Notes: generated from the sequence alone by a model not told the origin. DNA of 64,000 bases from CAKSUT01 sp045542335 (GCA_045542335.1 JAZQKV010000017.1:18365-82364); one strand, 5' to 3'. Shown: positions 1 through 7,500, numbered from the stretch's first letter. Numbers and translations are program-made.

Positions 1-1
1 T

Positions 2-1228
2 ATTCCCGAAAGCCTTCTCAATAAGGAGAAGGACCATGTTGAGGGCTTTGCGCCTGAGGTTGCATGGGTAACACATGGTGGAAGTGAGGAGCTTACAGAG
101 CGTCTTTGCGTTCGTCCTACCTCCGAAACACTTTTCTGCGAGCATTATGCAAACATTATCAAGTCTTACAGAGATTTGCCCAAGCTTTACAACCAGTGGT
201 GCAGCGTTGTGCGTTGGGAGAAAACAACACGTCCTTTCCTCAGAAGCCGTGAATTCCATTGGCAGGAAGGTCACACAATGCACGCAACAGCTGCTGAAGC
301 ACAGGAAGAAACAATCAAGATGCTTGGCGTTTACGCTGACTTCTGCGAAAACTATCTTGCAATCCCCGTTGTAAAGGGAAGAAAGACCGACAAGGAAAAG
401 TTCGCAGGTGCGGAAGCCACATATACAATTGAGGCACTTATGCACGATGGACGTGCGCTTCAGTCCGGTACATCCCACAACTTCGGCGATGGCTTTGCCA
501 AGGCATTTGATATAAAGTATCTTGACAAGGACAACACTCTCAAGTATTGTTCACAGACCTCCTGGGGTATGTCCACAAGAATCATCGGCGGTATTATCAT
601 GACCCACGGCGATGACAACGGACTTGTTCTTCCTCCTGCAATTGCTCCCTCACAGGTTGTTGTTGTTCCTGTTCAGATGCACAAAGAGGGCGTTGTTGAA
701 AAGGCAAGAGAGATTATGGCAGAGCTTAAAAAGTCGGTTCGTGTTGAAATTGACGAGCGTGACCAGAGCCCCGGATGGAAGTTTGCGGAGCATGAAATGA
801 GAGGTGTTCCTGTAAGACTTGAAATTGGTCCCCGCGATATTGAAAACAATGTTTGCGTTCTTGCACGTCGTGACAACGGTGAAAAGATAACAGCAAGCCT
901 TGATAATCTTGCAGAAACAATTACTGCACTCCTTGACACTATCACCAAGGATATGTATGAAAAGGCAAAGGCGAGAAGAAATTCCATGACCTATACTGCC
1001 GAAACAATGGACGAAATTATCGACATTGCGGCAAATAAGCCCGGCTTTATCAAGACATATTGGTGTGGCGGTCTTGACTGCGAGCTTGAGCTCAAGGAAA
1101 AGGCAGATATAACAAGCCGTTGTATGCCTTTTGATGCCAACGAGGTAGGCGGAGAGGTTAAGTCACATAAGTGCGTTTGCTGCGGCAAGGAAACAGACAC
1201 CATTATTCTCTGGGGCAAAGCGTATTGA
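2..1228 (+). CDS. proS: Proline--tRNA ligase, C-terminal part (5' end outside window)
   Basis: Class II aminoacyl-tRNA synthetase that charges tRNA-Pro in the cytoplasm. The frame is open from base 2, so the gene begins upstream of the window and about 408 codons are visible. Motif 2 is seen as RSREFHWQEGHT, preceded by a VRPTSET segment typical of the ProRS active site. The last 80 residues carry paired cysteines (CGGLDC, later CVCCGK), and the protein ends in a C-terminal tyrosine. The zinc-binding C-terminal domain and terminal Tyr are hallmarks of the short archaeal/eukaryote-like ProRS (type 3) and not the long bacterial form with an editing insert. A strong terminator follows at 1250-1286. 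The assignment is confident; only the start is unknown. Confidence 0.95.
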   Translation: MPESLLNKEKDHVEGFAPEVAWVTHGGSEELTERLCVRPTSETLFCEHYANIIKSYRDLPKLYNQWCSVVRWEKTTRPFLRSREFHWQEGHTMHATAAEAQEETIKMLGVYADFCENYLAIPVVKGRKTDKEKFAGAEATYTIEALMHDGRALQSGTSHNFGDGFAKAFDIKYLDKDNTLKYCSQTSWGMSTRIIGGIIMTHGDDNGLVLPPAIAPSQVVVVPVQMHKEGVVEKAREIMAELKKSVRVEIDERDQSPGWKFAEHEMRGVPVRLEIGPRDIENNVCVLARRDNGEKITASLDNLAETITALLDTITKDMYEKAKARRNSMTYTAETMDEIIDIAANKPGFIKTYWCGGLDCELELKEKADITSRCMPFDANEVGGEVKSHKCVCCGKETDTIILWGKAY

Positions 1229-1249
1229 TTTGACACAAACATAAATTTA

Positions 1250-1286
1250 AGAGGGAAACCGATGGCGGTTTCCCTCTGATTTTTTC
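1250..1286 (+). terminator. Rho-independent terminator of proS
   Basis: A perfect 12-bp stem (AGAGGGAAACCG, 1250-1261, with 1266-1277) has a 4-nt loop and is followed by GATTTTTTC. It lies 21 bases after the proS stop and ends proS transcription before the convergent LRR gene. Confidence 0.9.
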
Positions 1287-1300
1287 AGGCTCCTGTATTT

Positions 1301-2359
1301 CTATCTTGTAAATGAAATAGTTCTTGTGATGCCATCCCATGAAATATTACCGAAAGCAGAGAGGTCGTCAATTATAATGGCGGTCATTCCGCCGATGTTG
1401 TAGCTTGTAACTTGTTTTCCGTTGACATAAGTAACGATGTCAGTGTGATAAACATATCCTGCACGAGTTCCTATTCTACCCTTTGTTGGAGTTCCTTCGA
1501 CGCCGCCAATTACTGTTTTGTTGTCATTGAAGATATTCAAAGAACGCTCTTTATCATTCCATTCTACACTGAAACCATATTTTGCTAAATCTTCTGCAAT
1601 AATTGCGGTGTTACCATCGATATTGTAAGAACGAATAGCTTTGCTGTCAATAAAGGCTTTTATATCGGTATTTTGATAGTGATTTACAATTGTTCCTGGT
1701 TTGATTTCTATTGGTTCAAAGGGAATGTTGTTTTCATTTGCATATGTTTCGGCGTAACTTCCGGGGAATCCGCATATAGTAAGTTTGTTACAACCTATAA
1801 AGGCATCTTTTTCGATTACTGTTACGGTCTTTGGAATTGTTATGATAGGCAAATTTGAGCAATTTTCAAATGCTCTTTCACCTATTCTTTTTAATCCATA
1901 ATACAATCTTACTTCTACTAAATCAGTGCAGTTGGAAAATGCTAAACAATCAATGTATTCTAAATACTGCGAATCCAGCCATGCTCTTTGAACACAACTG
2001 TTTTGAAAAGCCATATATCCTATACTAGCAACGCTGTATCCAAGCCTTAAATTATAAAACTCACTATTTCTGTTGTGTTCATTCCAAGGATTGGAGGAAG
2101 GATTTTCGAAACTATACATTGGTCCTTTTCCAGTAATAGTTAACATTCCTGACGATTCGTCAAAACTCCATTTTAAATTATCGCCACACTTGCCTGATGT
2201 TGTTAATGGTTGCCAGTCTCCCTGAACTCCTCCAGACCCGTCAACGATAAATGCAATACTACCAAAACCTGCGGGGAACAACGCCGAAACAGTTGTGAAT
2301 AGGGATGAAAAAATGGATAAGAAGACTACGATGCAAATTGACAATAAGTGCTTTTTCAT
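1301..2359 (-). CDS. Secreted BspA-type leucine-rich repeat protein
   Basis: Predicted exported protein of 352 aa. The start is the ATG at 2359, because AAGGAGGA lies just upstream (2365-2372) and the signal peptide (MKK plus a hydrophobic stretch ending near TVSA) begins there; an ATG further upstream lies in the leader RNA. After a segment like CGDNLKWSFDESSGMLTI, common in BspA-type surface proteins, come LRR_5-type repeats of the form 'L..I...AF..C..L..v.IP..v..I' at about residues 100-220. Two C-terminal repeats resemble the copper-amine-oxidase-N-like stalk domain (YNIDGNTAIIAEDL and YNIGGMTAIIIDDL). Such proteins are usually surface-exposed; ligand and function are unknown. Expression appears to pass through the structured leader at 2374-2542. 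Confidence 0.8.
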   Translation of the reverse strand: MKKHLLSICIVVFLSIFSSLFTTVSALFPAGFGSIAFIVDGSGGVQGDWQPLTTSGKCGDNLKWSFDESSGMLTITGKGPMYSFENPSSNPWNEHNRNSEFYNLRLGYSVASIGYMAFQNSCVQRAWLDSQYLEYIDCLAFSNCTDLVEVRLYYGLKRIGERAFENCSNLPIITIPKTVTVIEKDAFIGCNKLTICGFPGSYAETYANENNIPFEPIEIKPGTIVNHYQNTDIKAFIDSKAIRSYNIDGNTAIIAEDLAKYGFSVEWNDKERSLNIFNDNKTVIGGVEGTPTKGRIGTRAGYVYHTDIVTYVNGKQVTSYNIGGMTAIIIDDLSAFGNISWDGITRTISFTR

Positions 2360-2373
2360 AAAAATCCTCCTTG

Positions 2374-2542
2374 AAAAATAAAAAGTGCGCAACTTAAAGC
2401 CACGCACCGAAAAACGCATGACTCCGAATTGCTGCTACACAAAACTTCCTTACGCTTACTGTTTGAGCATGTGGAAAAGAGCCTGCATTTTTACCAAAAA
2501 ATGCACGCACAAACAGAAAGTCAAATATAAGTTTCGTGTAGC
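2374..2542 (-). promoter_or_regulatory. Structured 5' leader RNA with terminator/antiterminator (candidate riboswitch)
   Basis: The minus-strand transcript should begin near 2542. A 14-bp closing stem (GCUACACGAAACUU at 2529-2542 with AAGUUUUGUGUAGC at 2434-2447, one G-U) encloses a 7-bp stem CUGUUUG/CAAACAG (2510-2516 with 2459-2465), which encloses a 9-bp hairpin UGCAUUUUU/AAAAAUGCA (2497-2505 with 2484-2492). Downstream, a hairpin at 2385-2407 followed by a U-rich run (2374-2384) looks like an intrinsic terminator, just before the ribosome-binding site of the LRR gene. Its 5' arm can instead pair as GCGUGGC (2399-2405) with GUCAUGC (2416-2422), an antiterminator. I do not recognise a known riboswitch or T-box core, so the ligand is unknown. 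Confidence 0.65.
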
Positions 2543-2548
2543 AAGCTA

Positions 2549-2577
2549 ATTATAACATAAAAGGGTTTTTTTGTCAA
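2549..2577 (-). promoter_or_regulatory. Sigma-70 promoter of LRR gene
   Basis: Consensus TTGACA (2572-2577), a 17-bp spacer and consensus TATAAT (2549-2554) on the minus strand. The expected start coincides with the first base of the closing stem of the leader RNA. Confidence 0.85.
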
Positions 2578-2581
2578 CCCT

Positions 2582-2619
2582 AAAAAAGAGAAAACACAAC
2601 GAAAGACTATGTTTTCTCT
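2582..2619 (-). terminator. Terminator downstream of azlCD
   Basis: Stem AGAGAAAACA/TGTTTTCTCT (2587-2596 with 2610-2619), followed on the minus strand by a T run (2582-2587). It lies just upstream of the LRR promoter and separates azlD from it. Confidence 0.7.
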
Positions 2620-2640
2620 TGTTTTGAAGTTTTTGGGATT

Positions 2641-2670
2641 CTTAAGGACTTTTTTCAAAAAGTCCTTAAG
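2641..2670. repeat. Perfect 14-bp inverted repeat
   Basis: CTTAAGGACTTTTT and its exact complement are separated by two bases, in the azlD 3' region next to the tandem repeats. It may act as an extra terminator or an mRNA-stabilising hairpin; the role is not shown. Confidence 0.7.
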
Positions 2671-2814
2671 CGGGGAGTGGGGCAGCGCCCCACATAATGC
2701 ACTTGAATAAGGGAGTGGGGCAGCGCCCCACATAATGCACTTGAATAAGGGAGTGGGGCAGCGCCCCACATAACGCACTTGAATAAGGGAGTGGGGCAGC
2801 GCCCCACATATATA
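2671..2814. repeat. Four tandem 38-bp units, each with a GC-rich hairpin
   Basis: Units begin near 2673, 2711, 2749 and 2787 and share GGGAGTGGGGCAGCGCCCCA followed by a spacer ending in TTGAATAA; the last unit is cut short and one unit has a T-to-C change. Each holds the palindrome TGGGGC-AGC-GCCCCA. They fill the azlD 3' untranslated region. Short open frames over them (2521-2912, minus) are made by the repeat and are not genes. Confidence 0.85.
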
Positions 2815-3147
2815 TTAAAATACCACCTGTACCAAAACCATGTAAACAATAGTGCCACCGGCAATTGAGAGGAGTGTCTGACGTTTCCAAATGTGGAGAA
2901 GTGCTGTAACAACGACGGCTATAAGCTCGGGAATACCATGGCTTCCCGAAAGCAAATCAACATTTTTAAAGCTGTAAACGACAAGCATACCGAAAACTGC
3001 CGCCGGCAGAACTTTTCCGAGATACTCTATGTATTTTGGTGTTGGTTTGTCCGAACGGAAAAGTATAAAGGGCAGAAAACGAGTCAGCATCGTTCCAAGA
3101 ACAACCGCAATAACCGTCAAAAGCATTTGTGAAAATGTCATGCTCAT
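2815..3147 (-). CDS. azlD: AzlD family branched-chain amino acid export protein
   Basis: Small hydrophobic membrane protein of 110 aa that works with AzlC as a two-subunit exporter of branched-chain amino acids or analogues. Four hydrophobic segments are visible, with the family-typical 'T.LTRFLPFILF' stretch near residue 20 and a polar YIEYLGKVLPAAV segment after the first helices. Its ATG overlaps the azlC stop by 4 bases, so the two are translationally coupled. The family is known for azaleucine resistance in Bacillus; the true substrate here is not shown. Confidence 0.85.
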   Translation of the reverse strand: MSMTFSQMLLTVIAVVLGTMLTRFLPFILFRSDKPTPKYIEYLGKVLPAAVFGMLVVYSFKNVDLLSGSHGIPELIAVVVTALLHIWKRQTLLSIAGGTIVYMVLVQVVF

Positions 3148-3848
3148 ATCTTTCCACCCCTTTCAAGTGCGCCTCGCATGAGAGTGAGCGCAATAAGAAT
3201 GACAAGCATCGAGGGAATTATAAAGCTGTCAGCTCCGAAAATCAAAAGGCATATAAGAGAAAGAATTATTCCGCAAATGCTGCTTGTGTGATCCTTTTCC
3301 GATAAAAAGTGTTCAAGATATATAACAACAAACATGGCTGTCAGTACAAAGTCAAGTCCTTCTGTGCTGAAATGTATGAACGAACCAAGCACCGAGCCGA
3401 GAATCGTCCCAGTTACCCAATAGATGTGATTCAGAAGTGTCACCCAGAACATGAAAAGTCCTTTGTCAATTCCCTCCGGAATATTTGCCGAACAGTTGAC
3501 AGAAAAACTTTCATCCGTAAGTCCGAAAATCATATATGGTTTCTTTTTGCCGAGAGATTTGTATTTGTCAAGAAGCGCAATTCCATAAAAGAGATGGCGT
3601 GCGTTGACCATAAGTGTCATCAAAAACGCCTGCAATGGATTGAATACGGAAAGCAATAAATCAACCATGACAAATTGCATTGAGCCGGCAAAAACAAAAA
3701 TGCTGATTATAAGCGGCAACATTATTCCAAAACCTTTGGTGTTCATGAGAACGCCATATGTAAAGCCGAGAAATAAAAAGCCGGTCATTATGGGAATGGT
3801 GTGCGGAAATGCCGCACAAAGGGATTTTAAATGGCGGGAATCTCTCAT
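3144..3848 (-). CDS. azlC: AzlC family branched-chain amino acid permease
   Basis: Large subunit of the AzlCD exporter, 234 aa from the ATG at 3848, with several transmembrane helices. This start is preferred over an upstream in-frame ATG at 3896 because AAGGAGGA lies directly before it. The N-terminal region (AAFPHTIPIMTGFLFLGFTYG) and the segment VNARHLFYGIALLDKYK, containing the conserved N-ARH-YG pattern, are typical of the family. It is the first gene of an azlC-azlD pair on the minus strand. No regulator of the Lrp/AsnC or AzlB type is adjacent. Confidence 0.88.
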   Translation of the reverse strand: MRDSRHLKSLCAAFPHTIPIMTGFLFLGFTYGVLMNTKGFGIMLPLIISIFVFAGSMQFVMVDLLLSVFNPLQAFLMTLMVNARHLFYGIALLDKYKSLGKKKPYMIFGLTDESFSVNCSANIPEGIDKGLFMFWVTLLNHIYWVTGTILGSVLGSFIHFSTEGLDFVLTAMFVVIYLEHFLSEKDHTSSICGIILSLICLLIFGADSFIIPSMLVILIALTLMRGALERGGKI

Positions 3849-3951
3849 TGCTCCTCCTTGTCTGACTTGGGGCGACGGTAGTGTGATTTTTGTCAAAATA
3901 AAAAGTGTAGTTTTATAAATTCAAACTAAACTCAATGAATAAATACAAATT

Positions 3952-3983
3952 GGTGCGAATTACGTTAATGTCGCAATCGCACC
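3952..3983 (-). terminator. Possible terminator after coaW
   Basis: Stem GGTGCGA/TCGCACC (3952-3958 with 3977-3983) with a long loop, followed on the minus strand by an AT-rich stretch with only short T runs. It sits directly behind the coaW stop, so termination is plausible but weakly supported. Confidence 0.4.
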
Positions 3984-3998
3984 ATTGTAATTACATTT

Positions 3999-4850
3999 TT
4001 ATTTTTGCTCGGTGAAATATGCAAGAGCCGTTCCTACAACTGTTGCATAACGTGCATTTTCGGGGAAAATCATGTTCATGCCGAACATCTCTGAAAGCTT
4101 TTTGAAAACTACCTCGGATTGGGGAATTGTCGTCAGGTTTCCTGTGAGAATAACGTCCTTGACACCAACTCTGTGAGCCGCAAAAACGCTGAGCATTCCA
4201 ACAGATTCAAAAACCATATTCAGAATACCAAGGGCAATGTCGCCTCTGTGGGCAACGTCGCTGAGCTTTCCGAAGTTTGCCGCAGTGGTTTCGAAGCCAA
4301 GACCGGGAATGTCCTTTGAGGTGATGTCAGAAACCATGAGGTCAACATTTGAAAGGTTTCCGTCCCTGGCAAGCTCAACAATGTTTTCAACGTGGGAAAC
4401 GCCGAGCATTTTTTTTGACATACCGACAATTGTTCCACCGCCGACACCCGTTCCGCCAAGATATTCAACCTTTGCATCATATCCGTTTCCAAGGCTTTTG
4501 GCATGAACTGTTGCTGTTCCTGTTCCCATGCTCACAACAACGGCATCACGAAGCCCCGAAAGATAGAGTCCGCCAAGACCAACGCAGGTGAATTCGGTTA
4601 CATGGCGTGTGGGTATGCCGAAAATGTCATCTCCGATATAAGATGAACCGACACCTGTCATCATGACCGTTTCAACATCCGAAATTGCAATATTGTTTTC
4701 CGAGGTGAACTTTCCGAATGCACCATAGACCGATGCAACAGGGTCGCCTGCTTTGACGAACATCGGACTTATCATTTTCATTCCGTCGGTGTAAAAGCCA
4801 ACGATTTTTGTTGTGCTGCCACCAACGTCAATTCCTATGATTATTTTCAA
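3999..4850 (-). CDS. coaW: Type II pantothenate kinase
   Basis: Phosphorylates pantothenate, the first step of coenzyme A synthesis. 283 aa if started at the TTG at 4850, which gives AAAGGA about 9 bases upstream and an N-terminus MKIIIGIDVGG usual in the family; a GTG at 4859 lies too close to that site. The ASKHA fold is shown by the phosphate loop GIDVGGSTTK at the N-terminus, GTGTATVHA in the middle and the glycine-rich GGTGVGGGTIVG. The GSTTK loop is characteristic of type II kinases, which in bacteria such as Staphylococcus escape CoA feedback. The gene follows a probable vitamin-uptake S component, suggesting one pantothenate salvage operon. Confidence 0.88.
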   Translation of the reverse strand: MKIIIGIDVGGSTTKIVGFYTDGMKMISPMFVKAGDPVASVYGAFGKFTSENNIAISDVETVMMTGVGSSYIGDDIFGIPTRHVTEFTCVGLGGLYLSGLRDAVVVSMGTGTATVHAKSLGNGYDAKVEYLGGTGVGGGTIVGMSKKMLGVSHVENIVELARDGNLSNVDLMVSDITSKDIPGLGFETTAANFGKLSDVAHRGDIALGILNMVFESVGMLSVFAAHRVGVKDVILTGNLTTIPQSEVVFKKLSEMFGMNMIFPENARYATVVGTALAYFTEQK

Positions 4851-4885
4851 AATCTGCACGTCCTTTCGACGGTGTAATTTTTTGA

Positions 4886-5488
4886 TTATATACGCTTGTC
4901 AACTGCTTTGATAATTCTGTGGATTGCAGGGGAAAGGAGAGTGTTGACAAGAAATTCGGCGACAAAGTTTAAGCCTGCACAGCCGATGAAAACAAAGTAA
5001 ACAAGTGTTGTGCCCTCTGCCACACCGAAGTTTGCAAGGTTTGCGTTGAGCGTTTCCGAAACGAGGAAGAAGCAGCCGAGAACAAAAAGACCGGTGTTTA
5101 CAATAGGTGCGCTGAGCGCAGCAACAACGGATGCGGCAAAATCGTTGACATTTTTAAGGGCTTTATAGATTACGCCGGGAACAAAACCTGCAAGGATTCC
5201 CTTGCCAAGGCAAATCACAGCAGTTGCGAAGGGTTGTGCATTAAAGAGCGTTGCAGTGAAGAAATCTCCGCCGGAAATTCCGCCCCAAAGGGTGATTGCA
5301 CCGAAAATGAATCCGAGGAATGCACCTGCACCGGGACCGCAGAGCATTGCGCCGATTGCGATGGGGACAAGAACAAGGCTGAAGCTTGTGGGACCGATTT
5401 TTATGGTTATGCCCCAGAATTGAAGCACGAAAACAAGTGCGGTGAGAATTGCAAGTCTTGTAAGCGCAGAAACGTTACTCTTTTTCAT
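4886..5488 (-). CDS. ECF transporter substrate-binding (S) component, probably for pantothenate
   Basis: Integral membrane protein of 200 aa with about six hydrophobic helices, beginning SALTRLAILTALVFVLQF, a typical S-component opening. A GPTSFSLVLVPIAIGAMLCGPGAG-type segment (residues about 30-55) fits the ECF S fold. These proteins bind a vitamin and associate with a shared energising module (EcfT, EcfA, EcfA'), which is not in this window. The gene is 35 bases upstream of coaW and behind one promoter, so pantothenate (PanT-like) is the best guess. The substrate is inferred from context only. Confidence 0.75.
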   Translation of the reverse strand: MKKSNVSALTRLAILTALVFVLQFWGITIKIGPTSFSLVLVPIAIGAMLCGPGAGAFLGFIFGAITLWGGISGGDFFTATLFNAQPFATAVICLGKGILAGFVPGVIYKALKNVNDFAASVVAALSAPIVNTGLFVLGCFFLVSETLNANLANFGVAEGTTLVYFVFIGCAGLNFVAEFLVNTLLSPAIHRIIKAVDKRI

Positions 5489-5574
5489 TTTTTAAATCCT
5501 TTCGAGCAAAATAAAATTTTAGAATAATACTAAAAAGGGAAGACTTTGTGAAGACTCCCATGTGAAGTATGGAT

Positions 5575-5603
5575 ATTTTATCATAAAATGGGTGAAACGT
5601 CAA
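5575..5603 (-). promoter_or_regulatory. Promoter of the ECF S component-coaW operon
   Basis: TTGACG (5598-5603), 17-bp spacer, TAAAAT (5575-5580) on the minus strand. The roughly 80-nt leader contains an imperfect GGGAGTCTTC...TTCCC hairpin followed by TTTTT, which might attenuate transcription; that part is weak. Confidence 0.7.
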
Positions 5604-5693
5604 GATTTACGCACGAAATTTGTTAATTCTTAACACAATTTGCTTCTCATAGAAAAAATCATTTGTAACAAATGTAAATTCTTAAAAAAACAC

Positions 5694-5722
5694 TTGACTT
5701 TTTGGCTTGTTTGTGTTATACT
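5694..5722 (+). promoter_or_regulatory. Promoter of tRNA-Lys
   Basis: TTGACT (5694-5699), 17-bp spacer, TATACT (5717-5722), about 20 bases before the tRNA 5' end. Confidence 0.8.
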
Positions 5723-5742
5723 AATGGGCGTGAATATTGAAC

Positions 5743-5818
5743 GCCCCTGTAGCTCAGTAGGTAGAGCACTTGACTTTTAAGCAAGTTGTCCGGAGTTCGA
5801 CTCTCCGCAGGAGCACCA
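5743..5818 (+). tRNA. tRNA-Lys (anticodon TTT)
   Basis: A 76-nt cloverleaf with encoded CCA: acceptor GCCCCTG/CAGGAGC, D stem GCTC/GAGC, anticodon loop CTTTTAA, T arm CGGAG-TTCGACT-CTCCG. Anticodon TTT reads lysine codons. Two unusual positions are visible: a C3-A70 mismatch in the acceptor stem and an A31-G39 mismatch closing the anticodon loop, leaving a 4-bp anticodon stem. It has its own promoter and a clean terminator, so it is probably expressed. Confidence 0.9.
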
Positions 5819-5822
5819 GAAA

Positions 5823-5854
5823 AAGACCTTAACTTTGAGTTGAGGTCTTTTTTT
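5823..5854 (+). terminator. Terminator of tRNA-Lys
   Basis: An 11-bp stem (AAGACCTTAAC with GTTGAGGTCTT, one G-T pair), a 5-nt loop and a run of T immediately downstream of the tRNA. Confidence 0.88.
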
Positions 5855-5979
5855 GATGAATTGAATTCTTTTCGGTATTTGTGGAATTCAAATTGGGGAG
5901 TAAAATGTGCCTTTGGCGTGTTAAGTACCTGTGGGTGTGAGCAAATTTATATTGGTTTGTGTTTATAAAACTTCAAACT

Positions 5980-6474
5980 TTATAGTTTTATTCCGGTTAA
6001 AAAAGCATCCGCCTCGGCACGGGTTGAAAATATATAAATATCTTTTTGAGAGTATTTTTTTAAAAGCTCCATTACTTTTGGTCTGCTTTGCGAATTGTAG
6101 TTTTTTATAAAAGAGATAAATTCCTCATCATCTTCATCGGGCTCTGTCCACGGCATATCGCTTCTCGGTTTTCCTTTTCTTTCTCTGATGCCGCTCAGGC
6201 AAACATCTGTCGGATAGTCAAGAAAAATAACCGTGTCGCACGCTCTCATTCTTAACTCCATTGTTGAACTGTAATTGCCGTCAATTATCCACTTGTCATT
6301 TTGAATTACCCTTGACAACCTGTTAAGAAAAACCTCTTTTTCAACGGTTGTTTTATCTTCGTTCCAATACATCATGTCAAGATGAAACAGCGGAATGCCC
6401 GTGATTCTATGCAATGCTTTTGAAAATGTACTCTTTCCGCTTCCCGGGCAACCGATTACTATAACTTTCTCCAT
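5980..6474 (-). CDS. P-loop nucleoside/adenylate-kinase-like ATPase (FlaR/topology-modulation-like)
   Basis: A small 164-aa P-loop protein. The Walker A motif GCPGSGKST is at residues 8-16, followed by LFHLDMMYWNEDKTT, where kinases of this group hold the phosphate acceptor. A WIIDGNYSSTMELRM segment and CDTVIFLDYPTDVCL, a Walker-B-like strand, follow. This arrangement is shared with proteins annotated as DNA topology modulation protein FlaR or adenylate-kinase-like; the real substrate is usually unknown. It is monocistronic behind a promoter that duplicates the one of the neighbouring XRE regulator gene, suggesting common control. Confidence 0.75.
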   Translation of the reverse strand: MEKVIVIGCPGSGKSTFSKALHRITGIPLFHLDMMYWNEDKTTVEKEVFLNRLSRVIQNDKWIIDGNYSSTMELRMRACDTVIFLDYPTDVCLSGIRERKGKPRSDMPWTEPDEDDEEFISFIKNYNSQSRPKVMELLKKYSQKDIYIFSTRAEADAFLTGIKL

Positions 6475-6523
6475 GCCAACTCACCTGTAAACCCTTTTTG
6501 AAACCTTTTTATCAGTCACCTTT

Positions 6524-6552
6524 ATCATAGCACAAAAAAGTGAATATTTCAA
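6524..6552 (-). promoter_or_regulatory. Promoter of the P-loop kinase gene
   Basis: TTGAAA (6547-6552), 17-bp spacer, TATGAT (6524-6529) on the minus strand. The -35 region and most of the spacer lie inside a 29-bp sequence repeated exactly at 7472-7500. Confidence 0.75.
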
Positions 6553-6559
6553 TTCCCCT
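6531..6559. repeat. 29-bp exact direct repeat, copy 1
   Basis: This copy is identical to 7472-7500 and covers the -35 box and spacer of a minus-strand promoter in both places. It contains TGAA-TAT-TTCA, a small palindrome that could be an operator half-site pair. Confidence 0.85.
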
Positions 6560-6618
6560 GAACATAACAAGAGCGGAGATTTTTCTCCACTCTTGTCTGT
6601 ACGACAATTTGATATTTG

Positions 6619-7383
6619 TTATCTCTTCTTGTATATAATCAACTCCGGGTTTGCACCGCCTTCTTCGTAAGTACATACAAGCAAAAACTCCATATTTGCG
6701 ACAATTCCAAAACACCGCTCGCCGCCGAACTCACATTCCAGTTGATTTCCAAGATACGTTGCGTTGTCATCAAGAAATTTTACGGTTTTACCGTTTGGGA
6801 GACGGTATTCAAGATTGATGTATCCTCCGACAAGCGCATAAAGCTTTTCAACCTTGGGCATTCCTTCGATGTTCAGACTATTAAACTCATTGATAAGCTG
6901 TTGCTTGAATTCTTCAAACTTTCCCGGGTCACCGAGGTATTTATACTGCCTCCAATAATCGAGCTTCGGGAGCATTTCCTTCATATATGTGCGTGCCTGA
7001 TCAGAAGAAAAGTGTTCGCTTGTCATGTTTTTTACGCAGACTTCAATCAAATCATCCATATTATGATACATATACTCACCGTCAGCATAACACCATTTAC
7101 AGTATTCTTCATTGAAGAAACCGTCTGTTTCACGGCTCGTATTGGAATCTTCAAGGGGCATACCGCAGCATTGACAAATAAGTTGCCTCGGTGAGCCGAG
7201 AAGAGTGTTGATTGAAACGTCAAACAGCTTTGACAATAGTTTTAAGGTCTCGGTATCGGGGATGGTTTTTCCGTTTTCCCAACGTGAAACAGCCTGACGG
7301 GTTACAAATACCTTTTCCGCCAACTCACCCTGTGACAGACCTTTTTTTGTTCTGAGTTCAAAAATAATATTTTTTGTATCCAT
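6619..7383 (-). CDS. XRE-family regulator with zinc-ribbon domain
   Basis: A 254-aa fusion. Residues about 7-60 form a Cro/C1-type helix-turn-helix (GLSQGELAEKVFVTRQAVSRWENG, split by family pattern into scaffold and recognition helix). Residues about 68-100 carry CQCCGMPL and later EEYCKWCY, the paired cysteines of the putative zinc ribbon family PF12674, with the associated MSEE-type helix region to residue 150. The last 90 residues contain beta-rich sequence I do not recognise (EYRLPNGKTVKFLDDNATYL). The likely role is a DNA-binding regulator sensing metal or small molecule. The promoter upstream contains the same 29-bp block as the neighbouring gene, so autoregulation is plausible. Confidence 0.82.
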   Translation of the reverse strand: MDTKNIIFELRTKKGLSQGELAEKVFVTRQAVSRWENGKTIPDTETLKLLSKLFDVSINTLLGSPRQLICQCCGMPLEDSNTSRETDGFFNEEYCKWCYADGEYMYHNMDDLIEVCVKNMTSEHFSSDQARTYMKEMLPKLDYWRQYKYLGDPGKFEEFKQQLINEFNSLNIEGMPKVEKLYALVGGYINLEYRLPNGKTVKFLDDNATYLGNQLECEFGGERCFGIVANMEFLLVCTYEEGGANPELIIYKKR

Positions 7384-7464
7384 ATTTTATCACCTCGCAA
7401 CGATTATATCGCAGGGATTAAAATTTGTCAAGAAACTTGCTGTTGCTACCTGTTTCTTTGTCCG

Positions 7465-7493
7465 ATTATACCACAAAAAAGTGAATATTTCAA
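7465..7493 (-). promoter_or_regulatory. Promoter of XRE/zinc-ribbon gene
   Basis: TTGAAA (7488-7493), 17-bp spacer, TATAAT (7465-7470) on the minus strand. It is back to back with the ygiQ promoter starting at 7500. Confidence 0.8.
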
Positions 7494-7500
7494 TTCCCCT
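7472..7500. repeat. 29-bp exact direct repeat, copy 2
   Basis: Second copy of the promoter-overlapping block at 6531-6559; its outer edge touches the -35 box of the divergent ygiQ promoter, so a protein bound here could affect both directions. Confidence 0.85.

Noticed and set aside
2671..2814. CRISPR-like array
   Set aside because: The units are directly adjacent with no unique spacers between them, and no cas genes are present.
2521..2912. Short minus-strand open frames of 74-85 aa
   Set aside because: They consist of the tandem repeat read in different frames and have no ribosome-binding sites.
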